Position numbers and translations under genes: made by a program
Notes under the pieces: generated by a model
What the model saw: the letters and a program-made list of their open reading frames with translations, nothing else
The model's database searches: none
Told to the model about the DNA's origin: nothing
In this document: in pieces, positions 1 to 8,600 of the stretch
How positions within the stretch are numbered: the first letter of the stretch is position 1
Layout: each line of letters begins with the position of its first letter
NCBI GenBank assembly: GCA_050008465.1
Contig: JBEKMO010000106.1
Coordinates: forward strand, 1 to 15,151
Direction: 5' to 3'
Length of the DNA stretch: 15,151 bases
From: Fen-330 sp050008465
GTDB lineage: Bacteria > Acidobacteriota > Terriglobia > Bryobacterales > Bryobacteraceae

Positions 1-2
1 GC

Positions 3-2495
3 ACCAACGTCATCGGCTCGCGCCTCTTCAAGAACCTCGTCGCCGCGGAGAAGTGGGAGGAAGCCAGCGAGATCGCCCGCCGCCAGGTGCGCAACGGCGC
101 CCACGTGATCGACGTCTGCCTCCAATCCAGCGACCGCGACGAGATCGGCGACATCCCGCTCTTCTACGACCGCCTGGTCCGCAAGATCAAGGCGCCCGTC
201 ATGATCGATACCACGGACCCGCGCGCGGTCGAACTCGCCCTCACCTACTGCCAGGGCAAGAGCATCATCAATTCCGTCAACCTCGAGGACGGCGAGGAGA
301 AGTTCGAGCGCGTCTGCCCGCTGGCCCGCGCTTACGGCGCCGCCCTGATCTGCGGCGCCATCGACGAAGACCCGGCACAAGCCCAGGCCTTCACCCGCGA
401 GCGCAAACTCGAGGTCGCCCAGCGCTCCTGCCGCCTGCTCACCGAAAAGTACGGTATCCCGCCCGAGGACATCGTCATCGACACGCTGGTCTTCCCCTGT
501 GCCACCGGCGACGAGAACTACATCGGCGGCGCGGTCGAAACCATCGAGGCCATCCGGCTCATCAAGGAGCGCATCCCGTTCGTCAAAACGCTTCTCGGGA
601 TCTCGAACGTCTCGTTCGGCCTGCCGCCCGCCGCGCGCGAAGTGATCAACTCCGTCTTCCTGTACTACTGCACCAAGGCCGGCCTCGACCTAGCCATCGT
701 CAATGCCGAGAAGCTCGAGCGCTTCCCCTCCATCCCCCTCGAAGAGCGCCGCCTGGCCGAGAACTTGCTCTTCAACACGCCCCCGGTGGATCACCCCGCC
801 CCGGAAGACTGGCGCAAGCAGACCCGCGAGCAGAAGATCGCCATCAACCAGTTCCACATTGCCGCGATCACCGCCCACTTCCGAACGTCCGTGCGAACGA
901 AGCAAAAGGAGACGAGCCTCCCACTAGACCAGCGCCTCGCGAATTACATCATCGAGGGCACCAAGGACGGCCTGGTTGCCGACCTTGAGCTGAAACTGAA
1001 AGAGGGCGCGAGCCCCCTGGACGTCGTCAACGGCCCGCTCATGGCCGGCATGACCGAAGTCGGCCGCCTGTTCGCAGCGAACGAGCTGATCGTCGCCGAG
1101 GTGCTGCAATCCGCCGAGGCCATGAAGGCCGCCGTCACCCATCTCGAGCAGTACATGCAGAAGGCCGACACCGCCGCGCGCGGCAAGGTCGTGCTGGCCA
1201 CCGTCAAGGGCGACGTTCACGACATCGGCAAGAACCTGGTCGAGATCATTTTCAGCAACAACGGCTACCGCGTGATCAACCTGGGCATCAAGGTACCACC
1301 CGAGGCGTTGATCCTCGCCTGCCACGAGCATTCCCCCGACGCCATCGGCCTCTCCGGCCTGCTCGTCAAAAGCACGCAGCAGATGGTCGTCACCGCGGGC
1401 GATCTCAAGGACGCGGGCATCGATGTCCCGCTGCTGGTGGGCGGCGCCGCGCTCTCGGAGCGTTTCGCGCGCGCGAAAATTGCCCCGGCCTATTCGACTG
1501 CCGTCTGCTACGCGAAAGACGCCATGACCGGCCTGATCCTGCTGAATCGGCTCATGGACCCGGCGACTCGCGAAGCCACGCTCGCAGCCCATCGGGCCAA
1601 TGGCGCCGAGGCTCCGGCCCCGCTCGCCGCATCGGCCCCCGCCCCGCCCGGCGAAACACGCAGCTCGAAAGTCCGCGTCGACATTCCGATTCCCCCGGCG
1701 CCCTCGCTCGACCGCCAAGCGCGCGACGTGCCCCAACTGGCCGAGGTCTGGAGCTACCTCAACCCCTTCATGCTCTACGGCAAGCACCTCGGCTTCAAAG
1801 GCAATTTCGAAAAACGCCTGGCCGAGCGCGACGAGAAAGCCCTCGAACTGTTCCACCAAGTCGAGGAAGTGAAACAGCAGGCCGCGCTCCATGTGCGCGC
1901 GGTCTGGCAATTCTTCGAGGCCCAGCGCGACGGCAACTCCATCCACTTGTTCGCCCCCGCCGGCTCCAGCCCCATTCACACCTTCCGCTTCGGCCGCCAG
2001 CCGCGCCCCGACGGCCTGTGCCTCAGCGACTACGTGCTCGACTCCATTGACGGCCGCCGCGACCACATCGCCATCTTCGTGGCGACCGCGGGCGAAGGCA
2101 TCCGCGAGCGCGCCGAAGAGGCTAAACTCCGCGGCCAGTATTTCTTCTCTCACGCCATCCAAGCCCTGGGCCTGGAGACCGCCGAGGCCTGCGCCGAGTG
2201 GCTGCACCGCCGTATTCGCGAGGACTGGGGCTTCCCCGACCCGCCCAAGCTCACTATGCACGAGCGCTTCACCGCCCGCTACCGCGGCAAGCGCTACAGT
2301 TTCGGCTACGGTGCCTGCCCCAACCTCGACGACCAGCAGGGCATCTGGAAGCTGCTCCAACCCGAGGACATCGGCGTCCGCCTCACCGAAGGCATGATGA
2401 TGGACCCCGAGGCCAGCGTCAGCGCCCTGGTCTTCCACCACCCCGACTGCGTCTACTTCACCGCCGCCGAGGCCACCGAGCCGGCCCCGGCATAG
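3..2495 (+). CDS. metH: Cobalamin-dependent methionine synthase MetH, 5'-truncated by the window edge
   Basis: Methionine synthase transfers a methyl group from methyltetrahydrofolate to homocysteine through cobalamin. The frame is open from base 3, so the true start lies upstream; the GTG at 87 is internal. The 830 visible residues begin in the pterin-binding domain (TNVIGSR near residue 1, then a TIM-barrel pattern to about 270). The B12 cap helices follow, then the B12-binding domain with the DVHDIG ligand motif at 404-409 (His406 would be the lower axial ligand) and downstream SGL and GG motifs. A Pro/Ala-rich linker lies near 530-560, and an activation domain carries RYSFGYGACP at 764-773, which fits the AdoMet-binding pattern RxxxGYxxCP. 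The homocysteine/zinc module is not seen and would be upstream or separate. G and C dominate third positions. The last codons are duplicated at 9663-9707. Confidence 0.95.
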   Translation, partial: TNVIGSRLFKNLVAAEKWEEASEIARRQVRNGAHVIDVCLQSSDRDEIGDIPLFYDRLVRKIKAPVMIDTTDPRAVELALTYCQGKSIINSVNLEDGEEKFERVCPLARAYGAALICGAIDEDPAQAQAFTRERKLEVAQRSCRLLTEKYGIPPEDIVIDTLVFPCATGDENYIGGAVETIEAIRLIKERIPFVKTLLGISNVSFGLPPAAREVINSVFLYYCTKAGLDLAIVNAEKLERFPSIPLEERRLAENLLFNTPPVDHPAPEDWRKQTREQKIAINQFHIAAITAHFRTSVRTKQKETSLPLDQRLANYIIEGTKDGLVADLELKLKEGASPLDVVNGPLMAGMTEVGRLFAANELIVAEVLQSAEAMKAAVTHLEQYMQKADTAARGKVVLATVKGDVHDIGKNLVEIIFSNNGYRVINLGIKVPPEALILACHEHSPDAIGLSGLLVKSTQQMVVTAGDLKDAGIDVPLLVGGAALSERFARAKIAPAYSTAVCYAKDAMTGLILLNRLMDPATREATLAAHRANGAEAPAPLAASAPAPPGETRSSKVRVDIPIPPAPSLDRQARDVPQLAEVWSYLNPFMLYGKHLGFKGNFEKRLAERDEKALELFHQVEEVKQQAALHVRAVWQFFEAQRDGNSIHLFAPAGSSPIHTFRFGRQPRPDGLCLSDYVLDSIDGRRDHIAIFVATAGEGIRERAEEAKLRGQYFFSHAIQALGLETAEACAEWLHRRIREDWGFPDPPKLTMHERFTARYRGKRYSFGYGACPNLDDQQGIWKLLQPEDIGVRLTEGMMMDPEASVSALVFHHPDCVYFTAAEATEPAPA
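2443..2464 (+). repeat. 22-bp direct repeat, left copy (metH 3' end)
   Basis: These 22 bases near the end of metH (encoding the DCVYFT part of HPDCVYFTAA) recur without mismatch at 9667-9688 in the same orientation. A 22-base perfect match is not expected by chance in 15 kb. The copies bracket about 7.2 kb containing rpiB-pgm-glgP-HAD-zwf' and the TIGR03437 gene. Confidence 0.85.
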
Positions 2496-2554
2496 ACGCC
2501 GGTGAGAGTGGCTCTCGACGCCTGCGCCGCCATCGAAGTCGCCCTCCAGCGCAG

Positions 2555-2581
2555 CCTGGCCACGTGGTGAACACGGCCAGG
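2555..2581 (+). terminator. Possible hairpin terminator after metH
   Basis: About 60 bases after the metH stop, CCTGGC (2555-2560) pairs with GCCAGG (2576-2581), and CGTG (2563-2566) pairs with CACG (2572-2575) inside it. The loop is GTGAA and two bases bulge. There is no T tract, so an intrinsic terminator is only a possibility. It is the strongest stem in the 200-base metH-rpiB gap, which holds no convincing gene. Confidence 0.3.
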
Positions 2582-2600
2582 ACCACCCGCCAGCCCGTGT

Positions 2601-2612
2601 GCGACATGTCGC
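2601..2612. repeat. 12-bp perfect palindrome in the metH-rpiB gap
   Basis: GCGACATGTCGC reads the same on both strands. It lies 84 bases before the rpiB start and is followed by a small stem (CTGCA/TGCAG, 2615-2628). It could be an operator for the carbohydrate operon, but no promoter boxes could be placed with confidence, and palindromes of this size can occur by chance in GC-rich DNA. Confidence 0.3.
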
Positions 2613-2695
2613 GCCTGCACCGATGCAGATGCGCGAAGATGGGTTTAACGTTGAGAACGTCTGCAAGCGCGCTCAAGCCTTGCTGGAGAAGAACA

Positions 2696-3187
2696 ATGCC
2701 CGATTCGCGAACAGTGCTGCCAAAGACGCCGAAACGCATCGGTGTCGCTGCCGATCATGGAGGATTTGAGTTGAAGGAGTATGTGGCCGGAATGTTGCGT
2801 GAAGCCGGCTATGAAGTGGTCGACTTTGGCGACAGCCAGCCGAAGCCGGATGACGACTACCCGGATTTTGTTGTGCCCCTGGCCCGTGCCGTTGCTCGCG
2901 GCGAGGTGGATCGCGGCGTGGCCGTCTGCGGCAGTGGCGTGGGTGCGTGCATTGCCGCCAACAAGGTGCCGGGCGTGCGGGCGTGCCTGATCCATGAGAG
3001 TTTTTCGGCGCACCAGGGGGTCGAGGACGACGACATGAACTTGATCTGCCTGGGCGGCCGCGTGGTCGCGAATACGCTCGCTTGGGAGTTGGTCACAGCA
3101 TTTCTTCAAGCGCGATTCAGTGGCGCCGAGCGTCACCGGCGTCGTGTGGCTAAAGTCGCAAAGCTGGAAGGTCACCGCGGCGTTTGA
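2696..3187 (+). CDS. rpiB: Ribose-5-phosphate isomerase B (RpiB/LacAB family)
   Basis: It interconverts ribose-5-phosphate and ribulose-5-phosphate in the non-oxidative pentose phosphate pathway, in the cytoplasm. The 163 residues show the family pattern: AADHGG at 18-23, DFGD at 43-46, VCGSGVG at 77-83 with Cys78 as the expected catalytic base, AANKVPGVRA at 87-96, His100 followed by ESFSAH, and the DDMNLICLGGRVV block at 112-124. The ATG is preceded by GGAGAAG at 2684-2690, and the preceding dozen residues are a normal-looking N-terminal extension. The same frame is open upstream into metH, but nothing there resembles coding sequence. It is the first gene of a five-gene operon; pgm starts 10 bases after its stop. 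The LacA/LacB subfamily is the alternative, but the pentose/glycogen context favours RpiB. Confidence 0.93.
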   Translation: MPDSRTVLPKTPKRIGVAADHGGFELKEYVAGMLREAGYEVVDFGDSQPKPDDDYPDFVVPLARAVARGEVDRGVAVCGSGVGACIAANKVPGVRACLIHESFSAHQGVEDDDMNLICLGGRVVANTLAWELVTAFLQARFSGAERHRRRVAKVAKLEGHRGV

Positions 3188-3197
3188 TGAGAGAGTC

Positions 3198-4859
3198 ATG
3201 AAGACAAGTCCATGTGCAGGAAAGCCGGCCGAAGCATCGATGCTGGTGAACGTACCCAGACTCGTGACGGCCTACTATACGGAGACGCCCGACCCTTCAG
3301 TGCCGGAACAACGGGTTGCCTTCGGCACCTCAGGACATCGTGGTTCCGCATTCGACAGGGCTTTCAACGAATGGCATATCCTCGCCATCAGTCAGGCCAT
3401 TTGCCTGTACCGGAAGCAGAAGAAGATCGATGGCCCGTTATTTCTCGGCATGGACACGCATGCGCTCTCCGTGCCGGCACTTGCCAGCGCGCTTGAAGTG
3501 CTGGCGGCTAACGGAGTGGAAGTCATGCTTGCGGAGGGCGATGAATACACCCCGACCCCTGCCGTTTCCCACGCGATTCTCACGTACAACCGCGGGCGCA
3601 AGACAGGACTCGCCGACGGCATCGTGATCACGCCGTCACACAATCCGCCCCAGGACGGCGGGTTCAAATACAATCCTCCGAACGGAGGGCCGGCGGAATC
3701 GGTCGTCACCGACTGGATCGGAGCGAGGGCGAACGAGTTTCTCGAGAATGGCCTGCGGGGGGTGAGAAGGATTCCTTTCGAGAAAGCCCTGCACGCTTCC
3801 ACGACGCACCGGCACAACTACCTCGACGCCTACACCGCGGATCTCGCCAATGTGATCGACATGGATGCCATTCGGGGCGCGAAGATCAGCATGGGAGTCG
3901 ATCCGCTTGGCGGCGCCGGGGTCCACTACTGGGGACCGATTGCCGAGCGCTACGGGTTGAACCTCACGGTCGTCAACCAGGCAGTCGATCCGACCTTCCG
4001 CTTCATGACGGTGGATTGGGACGGCCAGATCCGCATGGACCCATCCTCGCCCTATGCGATGCAGAGCTTGATCGGCCTGAAGGACCGCTTCCGGATCGCC
4101 TTCGCCTGCGACACGGACCATGACCGGCACGGGATTGTCACCAGGAGCGGCGGGTTGCTTCCACCCAATCACTACCTTGCGGTCGCCATCTTCTACCTCT
4201 TCCGGCACCGGCCGAAATGGCGTGAGGAAGCGGCGATCGGCAAAACGGTGGTGAGCAGCCAGATGATCGATCGCGTCACGGCGAAGCTTGGCCGGAAACT
4301 TTACGAGGTGCCGGTTGGTTTCAAGTGGTTCGTGGATGGCCTGCTCGACGGTTCGCTCGGCTTCGGCGGCGAAGAGAGCGCAGGGGCGTCGTTCGTCCGT
4401 CTGGATGGCAGTGTGTGGACGACGGACAAAGACGGAATCGTCCCGGCTTTGCTTGCGGCGGAGATCACGGCGCGGATGGACCGCGATCCCGGCGAGATCT
4501 ACCGCGAACTAACGCGCGAGTTTGGTGAGCCTGTCTATGACCGCGTTGAGGCGCCGGCCACCCCGGAGCAAAAGGAATTGCTGGAGAGACTCTCGCCGCA
4601 GCAGGTCCGGTCCACAGATCTGGCCGGAGAAAAAATCCAGGCTATCCTCACTCGCGCGCCAGGCAACGGCGCTCCCATCGGCGGGTTGAAGGTGGTGGCG
4701 GAGAGCGGATGGTTCGCGGCGCGCCCGTCGGGAACCGAGGATATTTACAAGATTTACGCGGAGAGCTTCCGGGGAGCGGATCATCTGCGCCGCATTCTGG
4801 AGGAAGCACAGGCGATCGTCAGCGATACTCTGGCAGTGCCCAGGGACGTCAAATCATGA
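3198..4859 (+). CDS. pgm: Phosphoglucomutase, alpha-D-glucose-phosphate specific
   Basis: It interconverts glucose-1-phosphate and glucose-6-phosphate, linking glucan breakdown to central metabolism. The 553 residues align along their length with the enterobacterial Pgm type (about 546 aa). Landmarks are FGTSGHRG near the N terminus, the phosphoserine loop TPSHNPP with Ser147, the metal-binding DTDHDRHG with Asp305/307/309, the sugar-recognition loop GEESAGAS, and the phosphate-binding PSGTEDIYKIYAESF near the C terminus. The start at 3198 is chosen over 3240 because AGKPAEASMLVNVPRLVTAYY-like sequence preceding the core matches the N terminus of known Pgm proteins. A weak GAGAG lies just upstream. 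It sits 10 bases after rpiB and its TGA overlaps the glgP ATG (ATGA), implying translational coupling. All key residues are intact. Confidence 0.96.
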   Translation: MKTSPCAGKPAEASMLVNVPRLVTAYYTETPDPSVPEQRVAFGTSGHRGSAFDRAFNEWHILAISQAICLYRKQKKIDGPLFLGMDTHALSVPALASALEVLAANGVEVMLAEGDEYTPTPAVSHAILTYNRGRKTGLADGIVITPSHNPPQDGGFKYNPPNGGPAESVVTDWIGARANEFLENGLRGVRRIPFEKALHASTTHRHNYLDAYTADLANVIDMDAIRGAKISMGVDPLGGAGVHYWGPIAERYGLNLTVVNQAVDPTFRFMTVDWDGQIRMDPSSPYAMQSLIGLKDRFRIAFACDTDHDRHGIVTRSGGLLPPNHYLAVAIFYLFRHRPKWREEAAIGKTVVSSQMIDRVTAKLGRKLYEVPVGFKWFVDGLLDGSLGFGGEESAGASFVRLDGSVWTTDKDGIVPALLAAEITARMDRDPGEIYRELTREFGEPVYDRVEAPATPEQKELLERLSPQQVRSTDLAGEKIQAILTRAPGNGAPIGGLKVVAESGWFAARPSGTEDIYKIYAESFRGADHLRRILEEAQAIVSDTLAVPRDVKS

Positions 4860-7402
4860 GCAAACAAACCCGTGTCAGCCACCCCATCTACAACCTTCTA
4901 CCCACCGAAATCGAAGGGTTCGATTCCCTGGCGGAACTGGCCCTGGATATGCGCTGGTCGTGGAATCACGCTACCGACGAGGTGTGGCGGCAGCTTGATC
5001 CCGGACTGTGGGAGATCACGCACAACCCCTGGGTCGTCCTGCAGACGGTCTCGCGGGACCGGATCGAGTGCGTGTTGGGCGATCCCGTTTTCCGGAAAAA
5101 CGTGGATGACCTGGTCGAGGCCAGCCGCCAAGCGGCAAGGGCGCCCGCCTGGTTTCAGCAGAACCATTCGCAGGGCTCCCTGACCTGCGCCGCCTATTTC
5201 AGCATGGAGTTCATGTTGAGCGAGGCTCTGCCCATTTACTCGGGCGGGCTTGGCAATGTGGCTGGCGACCAGCTCAAAGCCGCCAGCGATCTGGGCGTGC
5301 CGGTGGTCGGCGTGGGACTGCTCTACCAGCAGGGCTATTTTCGCCAGGAGATCGACAAAAACGGAGAGCAACAGGCCCTCTTTCCGTATAACGATCCCGG
5401 GCAGTTGCCGATCGCGCCTTTGCGCCAGGCGAACGGCGAGTGGTTGCGGTTGGAGATCGCCTTACCTGGTTACTCGGTCTGGCTGCGCGCCTGGCAGGTC
5501 CAGGTCGGCAGGGTGAAGCTCTACCTGCTGGACAGCAATGACGCGGCGAACTTCCCCGTTCATCGAGGGATTACCAGCGAGTTGTATGGCGGCGGGCCGG
5601 AGCTGCGCCTCAAGCAGGAACTGCTCCTCGGGATCGGCGGATGGCGGCTGCTCCGCGCGCTCGGCGTCCAACCCGAAGTCTGTCACCTGAATGAAGGGCA
5701 CGCCGCGTTCGCCGTCCTGGAACGTGCCCGCAACTTCATGGAAGAGACAGGGCAGTCCTTCGAAGTCGCGCTCGCCGTCACGCGAGCGGGGAACCTCTTC
5801 ACCACCCACACGGCGGTGGCCGCCGGTTTTGACCGTTTTGCTCCCGCCCTCATCGAGCAATACCTCGGTGGTTATGCCGAGCAGAAGCTCCGCATTGCAC
5901 TTCACGATCTGCTGGCCCTGGGCCGCCAGAACCCGAACGACTCGTCGGAGAGTTTCAACATGGCGTATCTGGCAATCCGCGGGAGCGGTGCGGCGAACGG
6001 TGTAAGCCGCTTGCACGGGAAGGTCAGCCGGCGCCTCTTTTTGCCGCTGTTTCCGCGCTGGCCGGAGGACGAAATCCCGGTCGGACACGTGACCAACGGA
6101 GTCCACATGCCCACCTGGGACTCGGCGGAGGCCGACGATCTTTGGACGGAACGCTGTGGGAAGGACCGCTGGCTGGGGACCACCGAGACCCTGGAGCAGA
6201 ACATTCGCTGCGTCTCCGATGAAAGGCTATGGCATTTTCGCACCGCCGCCAGCAAGTCTCTCATTGAATACGCCCGCGAACGATTGTCCCGGCAACTGAC
6301 CTCCTCAGGCGCATCGCCCGAGGACGTCGAAGCCGCGAAGTATCTCTTTGATCCCCACGCATTGACCCTGGGCTTTGCGCGCCGCTTCGCGGCCTACAAG
6401 CGGCCGAACTTGCTGCTGTACGACCCGCAGCGACTGCTCCGCTTGTTGACCAATCCTCAACGCCCGGTGCAACTCATCATCGCCGGCAAGGCCCATCCGG
6501 AGGACCGGGCGGGGCAGGCCTTGATCCATGAGTGGATAAATTTCATCCGGCGGCCCGAGGCGCGTCCTCATGCGATCTTCCTCAGTGATTACGACATGCT
6601 CCTGACCGAGCACCTGGTGCAAGGGGTGGACGTCTGGATCAACACGCCACGGCGGCCCTGGGAGGCAAGCGGAACGAGTGGCATGAAGGTGCTGGTCAAT
6701 GGAGGCATCAACCTCTCGGAGTTGGACGGCTGGTGGGTGGAGGCCTACACGCCTGAGGTCGGGTGGGCGTTGGGAGACGGCCAGGAACATCACGACGATC
6801 CGGTTTGGGACGCTGTCGAAGCCGACGCGCTCTACGACCTGCTCGAGCGGGAGGTGATCCCCGAGTTTTATGCCCGCGACGGGCAGGGCGTTCCCACGGC
6901 CTGGGTGGCGCGGATGCGGGAAAGCATGGCGAGCTTGACGCCGCGTTTTTGCGCCAGCCGCACGGTGCGCGAATATACGGAGCAACACTACCTCCCCGCT
7001 GCGACCGCCTACCGTGAGCGTGCTGCCGATAAAGGTGCAGTGGGCAAGCAAATGGTCGATTGGCGGCATGCCATGGAAAAGGAGTGGCCCGCGCTGCGCT
7101 TCGGTGAAACGAAGGCGGAGACCAACGGGGAGCAGCACGTGTTTGAGGTTCAGGTCTATCTCAATGATCTCGACCCGAATGCGGCGCGAGTAGAGCTTTA
7201 TGCCGACGGCGTCAACGGCGACACTCCGGTGCGGCAGGAGATGAAGCGCGTCGGCCAACTGGCCGGCGCGTCGGGCGGCTACGTTTACAGCGCGGCTGTG
7301 TCCGCGGTCCGCCCACCAGCGGACTATACAGCGCGAGTGATACCGCACTGCGACGGCGTTGCGATCCCACTGGAAGACGGGCGAATCCTGTGGCAGCGAT
7401 GA
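4856..7402 (+). CDS. glgP: Alpha-glucan (glycogen) phosphorylase, GT35 with DUF3417 N-terminal domain
   Basis: It releases glucose-1-phosphate from alpha-1,4-glucan ends using phosphate and pyridoxal phosphate. The 848 residues begin with a DUF3417-like region (about 10-110, including LALDMRWSWN and LWEITHNPW), typical of the long bacterial branch also seen in Thermus and Thermotoga rather than the E. coli GlgP branch. The GT35 core contains YFSMEF, YSGGLGNVAGD, CHLNEGHAAF, FARRFAAYKRPNLLLYD, AGKAHPED and EASGTSGMK, in which Lys611 is the expected PLP-bearing lysine. A C-terminal beta-rich tail of about 100 residues is normal for this branch. The ATG overlaps the pgm stop. A maltodextrin phosphorylase role is equally possible from sequence, since the families share these motifs. 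Confidence 0.95.
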   Translation: MSKQTRVSHPIYNLLPTEIEGFDSLAELALDMRWSWNHATDEVWRQLDPGLWEITHNPWVVLQTVSRDRIECVLGDPVFRKNVDDLVEASRQAARAPAWFQQNHSQGSLTCAAYFSMEFMLSEALPIYSGGLGNVAGDQLKAASDLGVPVVGVGLLYQQGYFRQEIDKNGEQQALFPYNDPGQLPIAPLRQANGEWLRLEIALPGYSVWLRAWQVQVGRVKLYLLDSNDAANFPVHRGITSELYGGGPELRLKQELLLGIGGWRLLRALGVQPEVCHLNEGHAAFAVLERARNFMEETGQSFEVALAVTRAGNLFTTHTAVAAGFDRFAPALIEQYLGGYAEQKLRIALHDLLALGRQNPNDSSESFNMAYLAIRGSGAANGVSRLHGKVSRRLFLPLFPRWPEDEIPVGHVTNGVHMPTWDSAEADDLWTERCGKDRWLGTTETLEQNIRCVSDERLWHFRTAASKSLIEYARERLSRQLTSSGASPEDVEAAKYLFDPHALTLGFARRFAAYKRPNLLLYDPQRLLRLLTNPQRPVQLIIAGKAHPEDRAGQALIHEWINFIRRPEARPHAIFLSDYDMLLTEHLVQGVDVWINTPRRPWEASGTSGMKVLVNGGINLSELDGWWVEAYTPEVGWALGDGQEHHDDPVWDAVEADALYDLLEREVIPEFYARDGQGVPTAWVARMRESMASLTPRFCASRTVREYTEQHYLPAATAYRERAADKGAVGKQMVDWRHAMEKEWPALRFGETKAETNGEQHVFEVQVYLNDLDPNAARVELYADGVNGDTPVRQEMKRVGQLAGASGGYVYSAAVSAVRPPADYTARVIPHCDGVAIPLEDGRILWQR

Positions 7403-7425
7403 TCCGATCGGCGGAAGAAAAGACG

Positions 7426-8115
7426 ATGAAGAAAGCGACTGCTATCTCCTGCGTGTTTCTGGATATCGGCGGTGTCCTGCTCACCAACGGGTGGGATCAT
7501 CAGGCCCGCGAACGGGCGGCGAAGAACTTCAAGCTGGAGTTGGCCGAGATGGAGGAGCGGCATCATCTGACCTTCGAATCCTACGAGGAGGGAAAGCTCA
7601 CGCTGGAAGAATATTTAGGCCGGGTGGTCTTCTACCAAAAGCGGCCGTTCACCTGGGCTCAGTTTCGGCGCTTCATGTTCGCGCAATCGAAACCTTACCC
7701 CGAGATGATCGAGCTGGTCGCTCAGCTCAAGGTCCGGCACGGGCTGAAGATCGCCGTGGTGAGCAACGAAGGGCGCGAACTGAATGCGTATCGGATTCGA
7801 AAGTTCAAGCTGGACGGGTTTGTGGATTGTTTTATATCCTCCTGCTTCGTCCACGTCCGCAAGCCCGACGCGGACATCTTTCGGCTTGCCCTGGACATCG
7901 CCCAGGCGCCAGCCCGGCGGGTAGTCTATATCGAAAACACCCCGATGTTCGTCCAGGTCGCTGAAGGTTTGGGGATTCGAAGCATTCTTCACACGGACTA
8001 CAGGTCCACGTGCGCGAAACTGGCTTCGTTCGGATTGCGAAAGGTAATGGCCAACGAGGAGCATTTGCGCCGCGTCGTCTGCGCGGCAATCCACACGGAC
8101 TGCACGAAGGGTTGA
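7426..8115 (+). CDS. HAD-superfamily hydrolase, putative sugar-phosphate phosphatase
   Basis: The 229-residue protein has the HAD fold order: motif I FLDIGGVLLTN with nucleophile Asp13; a helical cap (about 25-90); motif II VVSNEGR (Ser113); motif III Lys146 in HVRKPDADIF; motif IV VVYIEN at 167-172. Two substitutions stand out. Motif I has Gly where many HAD phosphatases have the second Asp, as in the YihX-like DLGN/DIGG subgroup, whose E. coli member dephosphorylates glucose-1-phosphate. Motif IV has Glu-Asn (170-171) in place of the usual acidic pair. Neighbours that make and consume glucose-1-phosphate suggest such a substrate, but this is inference. The 7426 start is preferred because GGAAG lies at 7412-7416; the ATG at 7399, overlapping the glgP stop, is the alternative and adds nine residues. 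Confidence 0.8.
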   Translation: MKKATAISCVFLDIGGVLLTNGWDHQARERAAKNFKLELAEMEERHHLTFESYEEGKLTLEEYLGRVVFYQKRPFTWAQFRRFMFAQSKPYPEMIELVAQLKVRHGLKIAVVSNEGRELNAYRIRKFKLDGFVDCFISSCFVHVRKPDADIFRLALDIAQAPARRVVYIENTPMFVQVAEGLGIRSILHTDYRSTCAKLASFGLRKVMANEEHLRRVVCAAIHTDCTKG

Positions 8116-8120
8116 GAGCG

Positions 8121-8600
8121 ATGAAGACGAACGAGCCACTCGAACCAAACATATTCGTCATCTTCGGCGGAGCGGGCGACCTGACCTGGCGGAAGTTGAT
8201 GCCGGCCCTGTTTGACCTTTCCCGGAGCCAGAGTATTCCGGTGCATTTTTCGATTATCGCGGTGGACCGCGTCGAACTCAGCGTCGACGCCCTGCGCAAG
8301 CGTCTGCATGAAGGAGTCGAGAAGTTCGCCCGCAGCGGGAAAACCGCAGTCCAGGAGTGGAACGAGTTCTCCCGGCATATCCGCTACTTGCAGGGCGATT
8401 TCAAGGGGAACGCGACCTATACGGAACTCAGCGACCAGTGCGCAAACCTGGAAAAGGAGTGGGGCTCCAAAGCCCAACGCATTTTCTACATGGCCACGCC
8501 GCCCTCCCTGTTTGGCGAAATCCCTTGCCTCCTCGACCATGCCGGCCTGGTGGCCGACCGGGAACGGGCGCGAATCGTCATCGAGAAACCTACCTGGTAG
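8121..8600 (+). pseudogene. zwf: Glucose-6-phosphate dehydrogenase, N-terminal fragment
   Basis: The first 159 residues of a G6PDH, which makes 6-phosphogluconolactone and NADPH at the entry of the oxidative pentose phosphate pathway. The nucleotide-binding motif IFGGAGDL (14-21) and the RKLMPALF block follow the family closely, as do FYMATPPSLFGEI and RARIVIEKP (149-157). Homologues continue EKPFG-D and on to about 490 residues. Here EKP is followed by Thr-Trp and a stop, so the catalytic His region (RIDHYLGKE type) and the whole substrate domain are missing. Downstream DNA is unrelated and belongs to a minus-strand gene. The start is five bases after the HAD stop, so it was the fifth gene of the operon. 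The fragment cannot be an active G6PDH. Confidence 0.9.

Noticed and set aside
87..2495. GTG at 87 as the metH start
   Set aside because: Codons from base 3 already encode the conserved TNVIGSR pterin-domain segment, so the gene begins before the window.
924..2666. 580-codon open frame on the minus strand opposite metH
   Set aside because: It is antisense to a well-supported metH; strong G/C bias at third positions removes stops on the other strand. Its protein resembles no family.
2198..3187. Longer rpiB frame starting inside metH
   Set aside because: The upstream part is an out-of-frame metH reading and low-quality intergenic sequence; the ATG at 2696 has a ribosome binding site and fits the family length.
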